Assembly (NCBI RefSeq): GCF_002091715.1
Contig: NZ_BDAG01000004.1
Span: 1 to 64,000, forward strand
DNA: 64,000 bases
DNA from: Pseudomonas migulae NBRC 103157
GTDB lineage: Bacteria > Pseudomonadota > Gammaproteobacteria > Pseudomonadales > Pseudomonadaceae
Direction of reading: 5' to 3'
Part shown: in pieces, positions 28,071 through 35,248 of the stretch
Layout: every line of letters begins with the position of its first letter
Numbering within the stretch: the stretch's first letter is position 1
Notes under the pieces: model-generated
Seen by the model: the letters and a program-made list of their open reading frames with translations, nothing else
The model's database searches: none
What the model was told of the DNA's origin: nothing
Translations under genes and position numbers: made by a program

Positions 28071-28676
28071 ATGAGCGATATCGTCCGTCCCACCATGACT
28101 ACTGTAAAACTCTCCGGCTCGCTGGCTATGCAGTTCTTTCGCAAGCGGGACTATCTCCTTGAAAGCGGAACAACCCGCGAACTGATGAGTGCGCTGAAAA
28201 ATACTGTGGAAGGTTTCGAGGAATTTATCCGCGATCAGGCCCGCCGCGGTATGCGATACGCTATTTTTCGCAACCGTGAGAACGTCGGCGAAGACAGATT
28301 CACCATGAGCGGGACGACAGAGATTCGCATCGTCCCGGTCATCGCTGGCAGCAAGAACGGCGGCCTGTTTCAGACAGTTTTAGGTGTCGCACTGATCGTT
28401 GTCGGCGCATTCCTGTCGGCAACACCATTCGGCCCACCATTAATTGGCATGGGCATTTCATTGGCTCTCGGCGGCGTCATGCAAATGCTGTCTCCGGTAC
28501 CCAAGTCGCCCAGCCAGCAAGAACAGGGCGTCACCGAAAACAAGCCGAGCTATCTCTTCAATGGTGCGTTCAACTCCACACAGCAAGGTCTGCCTGTCCC
28601 GGTTGTTTACGGAACGATGTTGGTCGGCTCCAGCGTTGTGGCAATCGGCACCTGGGCAGAGGCTATTCCGACATGA
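28071..28676 (+). CDS. Lambda gpI-like phage tail assembly protein
   Basis: 201 residues. An N-terminal ubiquitin-like region (VKLSGSLAMQFFRKRDYLL) is followed by GFEEFIRDQARRGMRYAIF, RIVPVIAGSK, a hydrophobic Gly-rich segment (residues about 100-140) and LPVPVVYGTMLVGS, as in tail tip protein I of lambda-like phages. No other tail gene is present in the island. It may be a captured cargo gene or used to alter a helper tail. Confidence 0.88.
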   Translation: MSDIVRPTMTTVKLSGSLAMQFFRKRDYLLESGTTRELMSALKNTVEGFEEFIRDQARRGMRYAIFRNRENVGEDRFTMSGTTEIRIVPVIAGSKNGGLFQTVLGVALIVVGAFLSATPFGPPLIGMGISLALGGVMQMLSPVPKSPSQQEQGVTENKPSYLFNGAFNSTQQGLPVPVVYGTMLVGSSVVAIGTWAEAIPT

Positions 28677-28738
28677 GGTAAGGCCTGCAATAGGTCGAGG
28701 CGAGTGATACATTCGCTCTTTTCCAGGAGAGAAAAGCC

Positions 28739-29167
28739 ATGCAAAGGATTATCGCGGCTGGACTAGTCGTACTGGCTTTGGGCGGATGCGCAACGTCACC
28801 AATGCCGGTTTCCGAGGCGAAGCCGGTTCCCTCCGATGAGATTTATGGTTTCAAAGGCCCAGCCTCGAAAGACTCGGGAGGCCTCACGGTTTTCAGGGAT
28901 GATGGTTTTGTTGGATCAGGTTGCGACATCATTCTGTACATCGATGGACAGCGCGCAGCTAAGATCGGACCAGGCCAAAAGGCGTCTTTCAATCTGCCCA
29001 CTGGAGATGTGAATCTCGGCACCGGGCTCGCCGAATCAGGGCTATGTGCTGGCGCTGCAATCAAAACCGTCGCAGCCAACATCAAATCTGGAAGGGAAGC
29101 CATCTATCGAATCAATGGGGATATGCAAGGTTTCTACCTCGGCCCATATGTTGATTACGGTCGGTAG
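28739..29167 (+). CDS. Small lipoprotein
   Basis: A 142-residue lipoprotein with signal peptide and lipobox LGGC (Cys at residue 17), followed by a beta-rich domain (GSGCDIILYIDGQRAAKIGPG). Small lipoproteins next to tail tip genes in lambdoid phages can block superinfection, an inference only. AGGAGA lies 8 bases before the ATG, and a terminator follows. Confidence 0.82.
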   Translation: MQRIIAAGLVVLALGGCATSPMPVSEAKPVPSDEIYGFKGPASKDSGGLTVFRDDGFVGSGCDIILYIDGQRAAKIGPGQKASFNLPTGDVNLGTGLAESGLCAGAAIKTVAANIKSGREAIYRINGDMQGFYLGPYVDYGR

Positions 29168-29180
29168 GTAAAGCGAACTA

Positions 29181-29203
29181 AAGCCGCCTACGGGCGGTTT
29201 TTT
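29181..29203 (+). terminator. Rho-independent terminator
   Basis: GCCGCC and GGCGG arms around TACG, then TTTTTT. It ends the lipoprotein transcript. From here to 29956 there is no convincing gene; the stretch is occupied by repeats. Confidence 0.8.
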
Positions 29204-29274
29204 CATGCCTTGAGATAGATCATATGATCCCACTGAGACGATATCGTCTGTCTCGCTGCCGGTACCGCAAGATG

Positions 29275-29700
29275 GTATCCACTCTGGTATCCACGGTTTG
29301 AGGGCATTCCGGGGCGGATACCCATGACAGTTGCCAGGTGCGGTTGCCACCATTGGTTGCCACTTTTCGCTGGTCACAAAACCATCAAACCCATTTGGGG
29401 AAACACGACCCCATGAATGACCCGCGTCAAGTGCCTATCGGGGTGTTTTAACGCAGTCGTCACGCGGGACCGTCACGCACCATGAACAAGGCACGAAGAG
29501 TGCTCAGCCCGTTATCAAATGTCATGGTTCGCACCGCTAGTTCGCACTTCTGGTTCGCACCCGCCAATGCGAACCTGGGGGCATTATTCGGAGCCGACAA
29601 AGCATCGAATGCAGTTTGGGAAATCAACCCCATGGAAGCCTCCCGTCAAGTACCGGGCGGCGTATTTTTAGGTGGTTTCCAAAGTGGTTTCCACGGTTTC
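29275..29700. repeat. Five arrays of 12-13-bp-period heptamers
   Basis: Each array repeats its own heptamer: GTATCCA at 29275 and 29287 (inverted GGATAC at 29316); GTTGCCA at 29330, 29343 and 29356; GTCACGC at 29459 and 29472; GTTCGCA at 29527, 29540 and 29553 (inverted TGCGAAC at 29568); GTTTCCA at 29675 and 29687 with a partial third at 29696. Two or three direct copies, sometimes with one inverted copy, is also how the arm sites at 18498-18545 are arranged. They could be arm sites of other, lost, integrases. Confidence 0.6.
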
Positions 29701-29823
29701 ATTCGCTGCGAAAACAAACCCCATGAATGAGCGCCTAAATGCCCGAACGGCTCCGAATGACCCCCATCTGCGAAACACCCCATGAATGAAACCCGATATG
29801 CGAAAACCGAACCCCATGAATGA
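29408..29823. repeat. Repeated ACCCCATGAATGA boxes
   Basis: Copies at 29408, 29718, 29777 and 29811, and a variant ACCCCATGGAAG at 29627. Most follow a GAAA-rich stretch. The copies at 29408 and 29627 share a further segment (CCGTCAAGTRCC). A related box at 32194 is the 3' end of an alpA-like gene, so the boxes may be remnants of gene ends left by successive insertions. Confidence 0.6.
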
Positions 29824-29827
29824 CCTG

Positions 29828-29853
29828 AGATGTACTCAAAACTGAGTACATCT
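29828..29853. promoter_or_regulatory. Perfect 11-bp palindrome, possible operator
   Basis: AGATGTACTCA and TGAGTACATCT are separated by four bases. A degenerate version with the same 4-base spacer lies at 30171-30194. The two flank the small minus-strand gene 29957-30157. Confidence 0.5.
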
Positions 29854-29956
29854 GTCAGGCCGATTTACTTGTGGAAACTTGTGTTTCGCTCGCAGCAGAA
29901 CCTGACAAAACCTGAGATTCAAACAGGCGCCGGACTTAACAAAACTTAACCTTTTT

Positions 29957-30157
29957 TCAGAAGATCAACTGGCGATAGATCACTCGGGCGTCAGTGCCAC
30001 GTCGCAGCTCGCGGAGTGCGTCACTGGTCAACTGGTCCAGGGCTTGCTCTTCGAAGTCAGCGGCGAGCTTTGCAGCCTTGCGCACGATCAGCAGCGCCAG
30101 TTCTGGTGGCACGACCACCTTGATTTCATCAAGGTACGGGCAATCGATAATGGACAT
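29957..30157 (-). CDS. Hypothetical small protein between two related palindromes
   Basis: 66 residues, predicted helical (LLIVRKAAKLAADFEEQALDQL, then LRELRRGTDARVIYRQL), with no recognised family and no clear helix-turn-helix. It is the only minus-strand gene in the island. GGAG lies at a suitable distance before the ATG, and one of the two related palindromes is 14 bases upstream of its start. Confidence 0.6.
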   Translation of the reverse strand: MSIIDCPYLDEIKVVVPPELALLIVRKAAKLAADFEEQALDQLTSDALRELRRGTDARVIYRQLIF

Positions 30158-30170
30158 GGGCTCTCCGGGA

Positions 30171-30194
30171 GATGTGCTCAGGTTTGAGTGTATC
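30171..30194. promoter_or_regulatory. Degenerate palindrome upstream of 30157 gene
   Basis: GATGTGCTCA-GGTT-TGAGTGTATC, related to the perfect palindrome at 29828. GGAGAT and ATCTCC flank it as an outer pair. It lies between divergently oriented genes (29957-30157 minus and 30352 plus) and could control both. Confidence 0.45.
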
Positions 30195-30351
30195 TCCGAT
30201 GTGCTGACAGGTAAAAACCCTGCGATAGTAAGTTTAAACAGTGAAATATCATGGTTTCGTGCGCATTCGCGTCACTTATTCAATTGCCCTGGCCCGATTT
30301 CCGCGCAACCATACGACACATTCTTGACAGACCCTAGACAGATCCAAGCCC

Positions 30352-30807
30352 ATGGCCGCGCTCAACAACGAAATCAAAGCTTTCATCGTACAGGCGCTCG
30401 CCTGCTTCGATTCCCCCACCCAAGTCGCAACCGCGGTGAAACAGAGCTTTGACGTTGTGGTATCGCGCCAGCAGGTCGAAGCGCACGACCCGACCAAGCG
30501 TTGCAGCAAAGGCCTGGCCAAGCGTTGGGTGACGATGTTCGAGGACACTCGGGCAGGATTCCGCGAGGCGATGATTGAGATCCCCGTTGCCAACCGATCC
30601 TATCGCCTGCGCGCACTCGGTCGAATGGTTGAGGAAGCCGAGGAGCGCGGCAATTTGGTCCTTGCCGCTCAGTTGATCGAGCAGGCAGCCAAAGAATCAG
30701 GTGATCTGTATATCAGGCGCCCGACGCGCTACCGCGGCGACTCCGACACCCCGGCGGCCAAGGTTGAGGTTGAGCTCGCTTGCACAAGCGATTACAACAT
30801 CTCGTAG
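30352..30807 (+). CDS. DUF2280 domain protein (small-terminase-like)
   Basis: 151 residues. It matches DUF2280 phage proteins: LNNEIKAFIVQALACFDSPTQVA, the HTH-like SRQQVEAHDPTK, and IPVANRSYRLRALGRMVEEAE. DUF2280 genes often precede large terminase genes, but none follows here. The C-terminus (after about residue 135) is shorter than usual and ends in unrelated residues, so it may be a truncated copy. Confidence 0.8.
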   Translation: MAALNNEIKAFIVQALACFDSPTQVATAVKQSFDVVVSRQQVEAHDPTKRCSKGLAKRWVTMFEDTRAGFREAMIEIPVANRSYRLRALGRMVEEAEERGNLVLAAQLIEQAAKESGDLYIRRPTRYRGDSDTPAAKVEVELACTSDYNIS

Positions 30808-30914
30808 CATGCGCTGTTACTCGCCAGGGGGATCTCATTCAGCCGCTGAGCGAATGACTGCGCCGTCTTTTGAGGCAGTGCTACGCTTTCGTTTTCTCGA
30901 ATGGAGTCGAAGCG

Positions 30915-31133
30915 ATGCCCTCCTCTGAATACTCTCTCCCTGATGTCCTTGAGCGCATGTATCACAACCAACTTGCCTTGGAGGCAGCGCTGATGGAGCC
31001 GACCCTGTTAGTCGAAAGCCAGGGGCAAGACGAAGCCGGCGACAATATTCGGACTGCGTTGAACGCGATCGGCGAAAACGCCGGACATATCAATCAGGGG
31101 TTGGCCAGACTCAAGTCACAAGGCACTGCTTGA
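30915..31133 (+). CDS. Hypothetical small protein
   Basis: 72 residues, helical and acidic: LPDVLERMYHNQLALEAALME, NIRTALNAIGENAGHINQGLARL. Such short proteins recur in Pseudomonas prophages, but their role is not known to me. ATG 30915 is preferred over an earlier in-frame start. Its stop overlaps a possible TTG start of the next gene. Confidence 0.65.
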   Translation: MPSSEYSLPDVLERMYHNQLALEAALMEPTLLVESQGQDEAGDNIRTALNAIGENAGHINQGLARLKSQGTA

Positions 31134-31156
31134 ACCAACGTCAGCAGGGGGCGCGT

Positions 31157-31411
31157 ATGGACGATGACTGCGAAGTGTTGTTTGTTTCCGACCTGGCAAC
31201 GATGCTTGGCCGAACTGAGGCGTCGGTCAGAGAGGGAATGCGCCGAGGCGTGGACTGGTTACCAAAGAGTTTCAGAATGGGCACCAGACACTGCTGGCTC
31301 AAGGCGGATGTTCGGGAGTTCCTGCGCGCCTGCCGGGACGGCGAGAACAAGGCGCCGAAGGTCGGTAGACCGCGGCAGACACCGCCAACACTGAGAGATA
31401 TCAGGAGATGA
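31157..31411 (+). CDS. Excisionase-like helix-turn-helix protein
   Basis: 84 residues. A MerR-like reading head (LFVSDLATMLGRTEASVREGM, then WLKADVREFL) is followed by a basic Pro-rich tail. A TTG at 31130 overlapping the previous stop would add nine codons. It is the first of four tandem small HTH genes, and overlaps the next by four bases. Confidence 0.6.
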   Translation: MDDDCEVLFVSDLATMLGRTEASVREGMRRGVDWLPKSFRMGTRHCWLKADVREFLRACRDGENKAPKVGRPRQTPPTLRDIRR

Positions 31412-31599
31412 CAGAGAGCATTGATCGTTTCCTGCGCCTCGACGAGGTGCTTCACACCACCGGACTTGGCCGCAACACGGTTTATCGTCGCATCCGGGAA
31501 GGCACCTTCCCAAAACAGGTCAGGATAGGTCCCAACTCGGTAGCCTGGCGTCAGTCAGCAATCGCTAAATGGATGTCTGATCCGAACCCGGGCAACTGA
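31408..31599 (+). CDS. AlpA-like regulator
   Basis: 63 residues, an AlpA-type fold: RFLRLDEVLHTTGLGRNTVYRR, then FPKQVRIGPNSVAWRQSAIAKW. Start ATG overlaps the preceding stop. It is paralogous to the genes at 21082, 31658 and 31942. Confidence 0.82.
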   Translation: MTESIDRFLRLDEVLHTTGLGRNTVYRRIREGTFPKQVRIGPNSVAWRQSAIAKWMSDPNPGN

Positions 31600-31657
31600 A
31601 GGCTTTGACGACGGGAGATGATCTTTTGTGAAGCGCCAGTGGTACGAGGAGAAACCG

Positions 31658-31873
31658 ATGAGTAACCCCCAAGATAAACAACCGATCGAGTTCATTCGTC
31701 TACCTGAGGTAAAAAAGCTCACAGGCCTCAGCACCGCCACCATCTACCGCATGGCGGTCAGCGGGAAATTCCCCAAGCAAGTGAAGATTGGGGATTCTGC
31801 CGTGGCGTGGGTAAAGGCCGAGGTTTTGCAGTGGGGGCAGGAGCGGGTAGCTCAATCTCGTGCTCCGAATTGA
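31658..31873 (+). CDS. AlpA-like regulator
   Basis: 71 residues: EFIRLPEVKKLTGLSTATIYRM, FPKQVKIGDSAVAWVKAEVLQW. GAGGAG sits 6-8 bases before ATG 31658, so the upstream in-frame GTG is not used. It is closest in sequence to the neighbour at 31942, which suggests local duplication or repeated acquisition. Confidence 0.85.
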   Translation: MSNPQDKQPIEFIRLPEVKKLTGLSTATIYRMAVSGKFPKQVKIGDSAVAWVKAEVLQWGQERVAQSRAPN

Positions 31874-31941
31874 TGACTTGATTACTTTGCACTGATCTCA
31901 AAAGTCGGTGATCACCCAACGGTTAATCCATGGAGCATGTC

Positions 31942-32202
31942 ATGGACATTACGCCACACCGAGAGCCTATCGAGTTTATTCGTCTGCCAGAAGTCAGAGC
32001 ACTGACTGGCCTCGGCACCACAAAAATTTACGACATGGTGAAGAATGGTTTATTCCCGCGTCAGGTTCCGCTAGGCGGCCGGGCCGTAGCTTGGGTTAAG
32101 TCAGAGGTGCTGACCTGGAACCAGCAGAAAGTCGACGAGGCCCGTGCTGCAGAATCCCCCACGGCTCCGTCAGAACGACAACTGAAAAAACCAACCCCAT
32201 GA
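31942..32202 (+). CDS. AlpA-like regulator with extended tail
   Basis: 86 residues: EFIRLPEVRALTGLGTTKIYDM, FPRQVPLGGRAVAWVKSEVLTW, then a Ser/Lys/Pro tail. ATG 31942 has GGAG 5 bases upstream; another ATG at 31930 would add four residues. Its last codons (KPTP and stop) are the ACCCCATGA box that recurs without a gene at 29.4-29.8 kb. Confidence 0.82.
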   Translation: MDITPHREPIEFIRLPEVRALTGLGTTKIYDMVKNGLFPRQVPLGGRAVAWVKSEVLTWNQQKVDEARAAESPTAPSERQLKKPTP

Positions 32203-32305
32203 AAGAGGCGGGTCAATACCACGCCGCCACACGGTCATGGCGTACGCCACCTCATGCCGACACGCACCACATTTTGAAAACCATCAAAACGTAGGGCGGA
32301 TACCC
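32194..32305. repeat. Further copy of the right-end repeat unit
   Basis: ACCCCATGAAAGAGG with GGGTCAATACC (32194-32220), then AAAACCATCAAA and GGGCGGATACCC. These segments also occur at 29378-29389 and 29313-29323. This shows that the unit extends over at least 100 bases and is present on both sides of the HTH gene cluster. Confidence 0.55.
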
Positions 32306-32359
32306 CAGACCAACCATGTGATGGGTTTCGGCAGATAACCGCGGAGCCCAGGAGAGGCT

Positions 32360-33295
32360 ATGTCTCTATTGGATAGCGTCAAAGCTCTATTCCGCAGGCC
32401 AGACCCTGCGCTACCACTAGAGCCATCAGCTCCAAGTGCCGAGCAGACACCGAGTAATCACCCATTCAGCAAAGTCCGCTGCTGCTTCGTCCCGGTCCCA
32501 GTGATCACCAACACCTACGACAACTTGATGCTGGTTGGCACTCAGTGCTATCACGATGACGATACCTATCACCGACTAAACAGCCTGAAACGTGAAAACC
32601 ACTTACCCGCCGGCTCTATCATCTCCCTTAACGATGACGGCACCATATCCAGTCAATTCACATGGTCTGACATCGGACAGCTCGACCATGCGTTCAATGA
32701 CTACCTGAATTTCCTAATTGAGTTCAGAAACATCTACGAATCTGACGCCCCCATAGATCATCAGTTGGTCATGCTGGGTGAGGTGGCCGCCAAGACAGGA
32801 TCAGGGGGCCACGCCAACTCGATATTCATTGAAAAGCATGGCGGAATCGGAGCCATGCTTGCCCTTTGCTCCCGCAGCGACTACGCCTGGAACAAGCCTC
32901 AGTGGATAGAAAGCCTGAGCATTTCATCAGAGAAGATAGCGCTCGGGAAAAGCGCTCTGGCCGTTGTAGATGGGAAGCCCACGTTTGCCTTCGCTATAAC
33001 TCATAAACAAGACCTTGCCATGATGTTGCGCTGCTGCGATGGCGAAGAATCGAACTATTTGGACCAGCCAAGCGGTAGGCGTCTTTGTGCCGCTCCCTAC
33101 TACTTCGAGCGCGCCGCAATCTTGAGCCGCAAAGCCAATGACTACGCCGGAGAGGTTGCCATTTGCGAGCGATGGGAACGCATCATCAACGACTACACGG
33201 CACAGCAGATGGTAGCTCAAGGGGGCGCGGCAAAGGTCCACAAGGGGCCGCGCTCAATCGCTATCTTGGCACGACTGCAAAAAGCAAAGGAGTAA
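32360..33295 (+). CDS. Hypothetical cargo protein
   Basis: 311 residues, no signal peptide. The N-terminus is Pro-rich (residues 12-35). The C-terminal part (YYFERAAILSRKANDYAGEVAICERW) resembles tails seen in varied phage-island proteins. No catalytic motif is recognised. Codon use is less GC-rich than the surrounding chromosome, and it is the last gene before the right attachment site, a usual place for cargo such as defence genes. Confidence 0.7.
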   Translation: MSLLDSVKALFRRPDPALPLEPSAPSAEQTPSNHPFSKVRCCFVPVPVITNTYDNLMLVGTQCYHDDDTYHRLNSLKRENHLPAGSIISLNDDGTISSQFTWSDIGQLDHAFNDYLNFLIEFRNIYESDAPIDHQLVMLGEVAAKTGSGGHANSIFIEKHGGIGAMLALCSRSDYAWNKPQWIESLSISSEKIALGKSALAVVDGKPTFAFAITHKQDLAMMLRCCDGEESNYLDQPSGRRLCAAPYYFERAAILSRKANDYAGEVAICERWERIINDYTAQQMVAQGGAAKVHKGPRSIAILARLQKAKE

Positions 33296-33392
33296 CAAGA
33301 TAATCAGTCCGTTCATCCGATGGCAAAGATCTGAGTGACCGCCTGTAAGCGTCACCCAAATAGCGCGGAAAAAGGGGGCACCATTGAGAAAA

Positions 33393-33488
33393 GTGAGTAG
33401 ATTTGTGAGTAGATCCAGTTTACAAACCAAAAAATATTAACTAAATACAATAAGTTAAGCCGAAAGTTCGATTCCGTCTCTGGCACCA
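33393..33488. repeat. Right arm sites and attR of the tRNA-Phe island
   Basis: Arm repeats GTGAGTAGATTT (33393) and GTGAGTAGATCC (33405) match those at 18498. They are followed by an AT-rich spacer and GTTCGATTCCGTCTCTGG-CACCA (33466-33488), the tRNA-Phe 3' end lacking one G of the GGG run. Confidence 0.85.
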
Positions 33489-33498
33489 AATACCGAAA

Positions 33499-33528
33499 AC
33501 CCTGAATCGCAAGATTCAGGGTTTTTTT
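33499..33528 (+). terminator. Original terminator of tRNA-Phe
   Basis: ACCCTGAATC and GATTCAGGGT arms with a T7 tail, 11 bases after the attR repeat. In the empty site it would directly follow tRNA-Phe. Confidence 0.75.
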
Positions 33529-33809
33529 ATGCCTGCGATTTAGCGAAGTCCGGCACGCGGCAGTGGAAGCACCGGATCGACGATCCAAAAACAACACTCG
33601 CCTTCAGCAAGGCTCTATAGTAGCGTTGTGCCACAAACTCGACCGACACAACGGAAACCCGTCCGGTCGATTTCAATGCAATCCACTGCCCCACGGCGCA
33701 GTTGGAATACGCACCCAAAAGGACAGGTAACAACGCAAGGAATGCCTCCCCCCCCCGCAGTAAACACCAGCGCTACACATCCCCTTAAGCCAAAGGACAT
33801 GGAAAAGTT
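33529..33809. other. Intergenic region, no gene seen
   Basis: A run of nine to ten C residues lies near 33747. A 67-codon frame here overlaps the next gene and has no ribosome site or recognisable composition. No regulatory element can be named. Confidence 0.5.
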
Positions 33810-34271
33810 ATGTCAACAATCAACGAACTAAAAGACAAGATCAACACGAAGACCTGGAACCTGGTGCTGCTCTCCTTCGCCACTGCCGGGATCTATCTTA
33901 TTTTGTGGCTATACAAAAACAACAAAATCATCAGCGACACCACCAAAGTCCGATTGGTAGATGACGTTTACATCATCTGGATCGCTGTATGTGCCGGCTT
34001 AAGTGGCGCACTCGCCAACCTGGGGAACGTGGCTCTGGATTTTACGTCCATCGTTCTCAGCCTCGCCGGTGGCGTGCTGTACATCGTATGGGCATTCAAG
34101 GCCAAAAAGGCACTCACGGAATATGCCCTCAACGAGCACAAGATCGACCTGCGAATGAACGCCTTCTACACGTTCGTGTTCAGCCTGTACTACATCAATT
34201 ACTGCATCAACGATCTGCCGGAAGAACAGCGTAAGCAGCAGATCCTGAGAGGCCAGACCGCTCAAGCCTAA
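33810..34271 (+). CDS. DUF4234-like membrane protein
   Basis: 153 residues with about three membrane helices (residues 16-34, 50-80 and 125-140). The N-terminal TWNLVLLSFATAGIYLILWLYKNN fits DUF4234. The function is unknown. GGAC-AAAG weakly precedes the ATG. Confidence 0.75.
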   Translation: MSTINELKDKINTKTWNLVLLSFATAGIYLILWLYKNNKIISDTTKVRLVDDVYIIWIAVCAGLSGALANLGNVALDFTSIVLSLAGGVLYIVWAFKAKKALTEYALNEHKIDLRMNAFYTFVFSLYYINYCINDLPEEQRKQQILRGQTAQA

Positions 34272-34353
34272 AACCACGCAATGGGCGGACAGATGATTTT
34301 CTGCCGCCCATTCGCTGGAACAAAGGCATCGGCCGGTCAACTCCGGCCAACTG

Positions 34354-34803
34354 CTAGCTTTCACCGGCCCAGTGAAAGACCAGATTACGCGCAGGGCCAC
34401 TTCCTATCTCGGCACTATCACGCCGCACTTCTCCATGTCGCGTAGCAACCACGGTGTACTTGCCGGGCGGTAGCTGAACATAAACCAGCGGGCCAGCCTC
34501 GTTCAGCGTCAACACGGTTTGCCCTTGGGCTTTCTGAATGACCACGTCGACGTCGGGAATGTATTTATTCTCCGCCCCGACCGAAAACGTCATGTGCAAG
34601 TTATAGCCAGCCGTTTGCTGGATGGCCTTCGACTCATCCACGCCGATACCGCCGGACAGATAAGTAATTCCGTTTTGCTCCTGTGGTTGAACTTGCACGC
34701 CAGCGCTGTCGATTGGTTCAAGACTGGCGGCAGACGACATCACCGGGAACATCAACATGCCCACCGCGGCGATGGGCAACGCAAGGGAATGCACGCACTT
34801 CAT
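34354..34803 (-). CDS. Exported protein with carboxypeptidase-regulatory-like fold
   Basis: 149 residues: signal peptide (VHSLALPIAAVGMLMFPVMSSAA), then a beta-sandwich-like region (QTVLTLNEAGPLVYVQLPPGKYTVVATRHGE) typical of CarboxypepD_reg-like domains. ATG 34803 follows GGGAGG at 8 bases, so the 32 extra upstream codons are rejected. It probably acts in the periplasm; role unknown. Confidence 0.8.
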   Translation of the reverse strand: MKCVHSLALPIAAVGMLMFPVMSSAASLEPIDSAGVQVQPQEQNGITYLSGGIGVDESKAIQQTAGYNLHMTFSVGAENKYIPDVDVVIQKAQGQTVLTLNEAGPLVYVQLPPGKYTVVATRHGEVRRDSAEIGSGPARNLVFHWAGES

Positions 34804-34889
34804 GATCACGCCTCCCGGGCTCCGTGGAACCCATTCGTCATGCCTTTTAGATTTCCTCTCGAACGCCCGGGTTTTAGATTGATTGGTAC

Positions 34890-35179
34890 TTGGGCTCACT
34901 ACGAAAAGGACTACACGTTATATTCCTCAAGCACGACTTGCCGTCGGAGCGATCCCGCAAACCCGATCGGGCTTTCCTTCCGGCAATTCGTGACGCACTG
35001 CGTCACGAATCAAGTTGGACCCACTACCGCAGACTACTGCGCGTCGATGGTGACACCGAAACGTACTCAATTGCTTCGTCATCTTCGATCTGAAGCGCGG
35101 CAAAGACGAACTCTGCGCCGAACTGGACAGAGAGCAGGCGGCAATCGAGGAGCGACTGCTCGATCAGATCCCCCTGTGA
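34890..35179 (+). pseudogene. Remnant of a DUF1016/YhcG-type nuclease gene
   Basis: One frame reads SWTHYRRLLRVDGDTE (about 35013-35060), like the N-terminal SWSHYRLLLRV of YhcG proteins. A different frame reads DELCAELDREQAAIEERLLDQ to a stop at 35177, like their C-terminal tail. The middle is missing and the frames disagree, so this is a decayed gene. A perfect 12-1-12 palindrome interrupts it. Confidence 0.45.
34986..35010. repeat. Perfect 25-bp palindrome (12+1+12)
   Basis: ATTCGTGACGCA-C-TGCGTCACGAAT. There is no T-tract, so it is not a usual terminator. It lies inside the YhcG remnant and might be an insertion scar or protein-binding site. Confidence 0.6.
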
Positions 35180-35248
35180 ACACAGATGGATTGTCCACCC
35201 GCCGCACGAAGACTATCGTTGGCAGCTACCCGCAAAGGTCTGAAGCCG

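Larger units (their letters stand above)
18361..33488. mobile_element. P4-like satellite/genomic island in tRNA-Phe
   Basis: About 15.1 kb bounded by the tRNA-Phe 3' end (18361-18384) and its imperfect direct repeat (33466-33488). It starts with a DUF4102-type integrase pointing away from the tRNA. Then follow a tightly packed operon of small genes with AlpA and Rha regulators, a TOPRIM protein, a DUF927 ATPase and an iteron block. A few phage-derived genes (tail assembly I, DUF2280) follow. There are no capsid, portal or large-terminase genes, so it would need a helper or conjugative partner to move. Confidence 0.92.

Noticed and set aside
29275-29700. Heptamer arrays as a CRISPR array or integron attC sites
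   Set aside because: Repeat units are 7-8 bases with 12-13-bp period, far too short for CRISPR; heptamers do not fit the GTTRRRY core of attC and there is no cas or intI gene.
29482-29730. 82-codon frame ending CENKPHE
   Set aside because: Runs through two heptamer arrays and the ACCCCATGAATGA boxes; its sequence is explained by the repeats.
33466-33488. A second tRNA-Phe gene
   Set aside because: Only the 3' 23 bases are present and one G is missing; it is the attR repeat.
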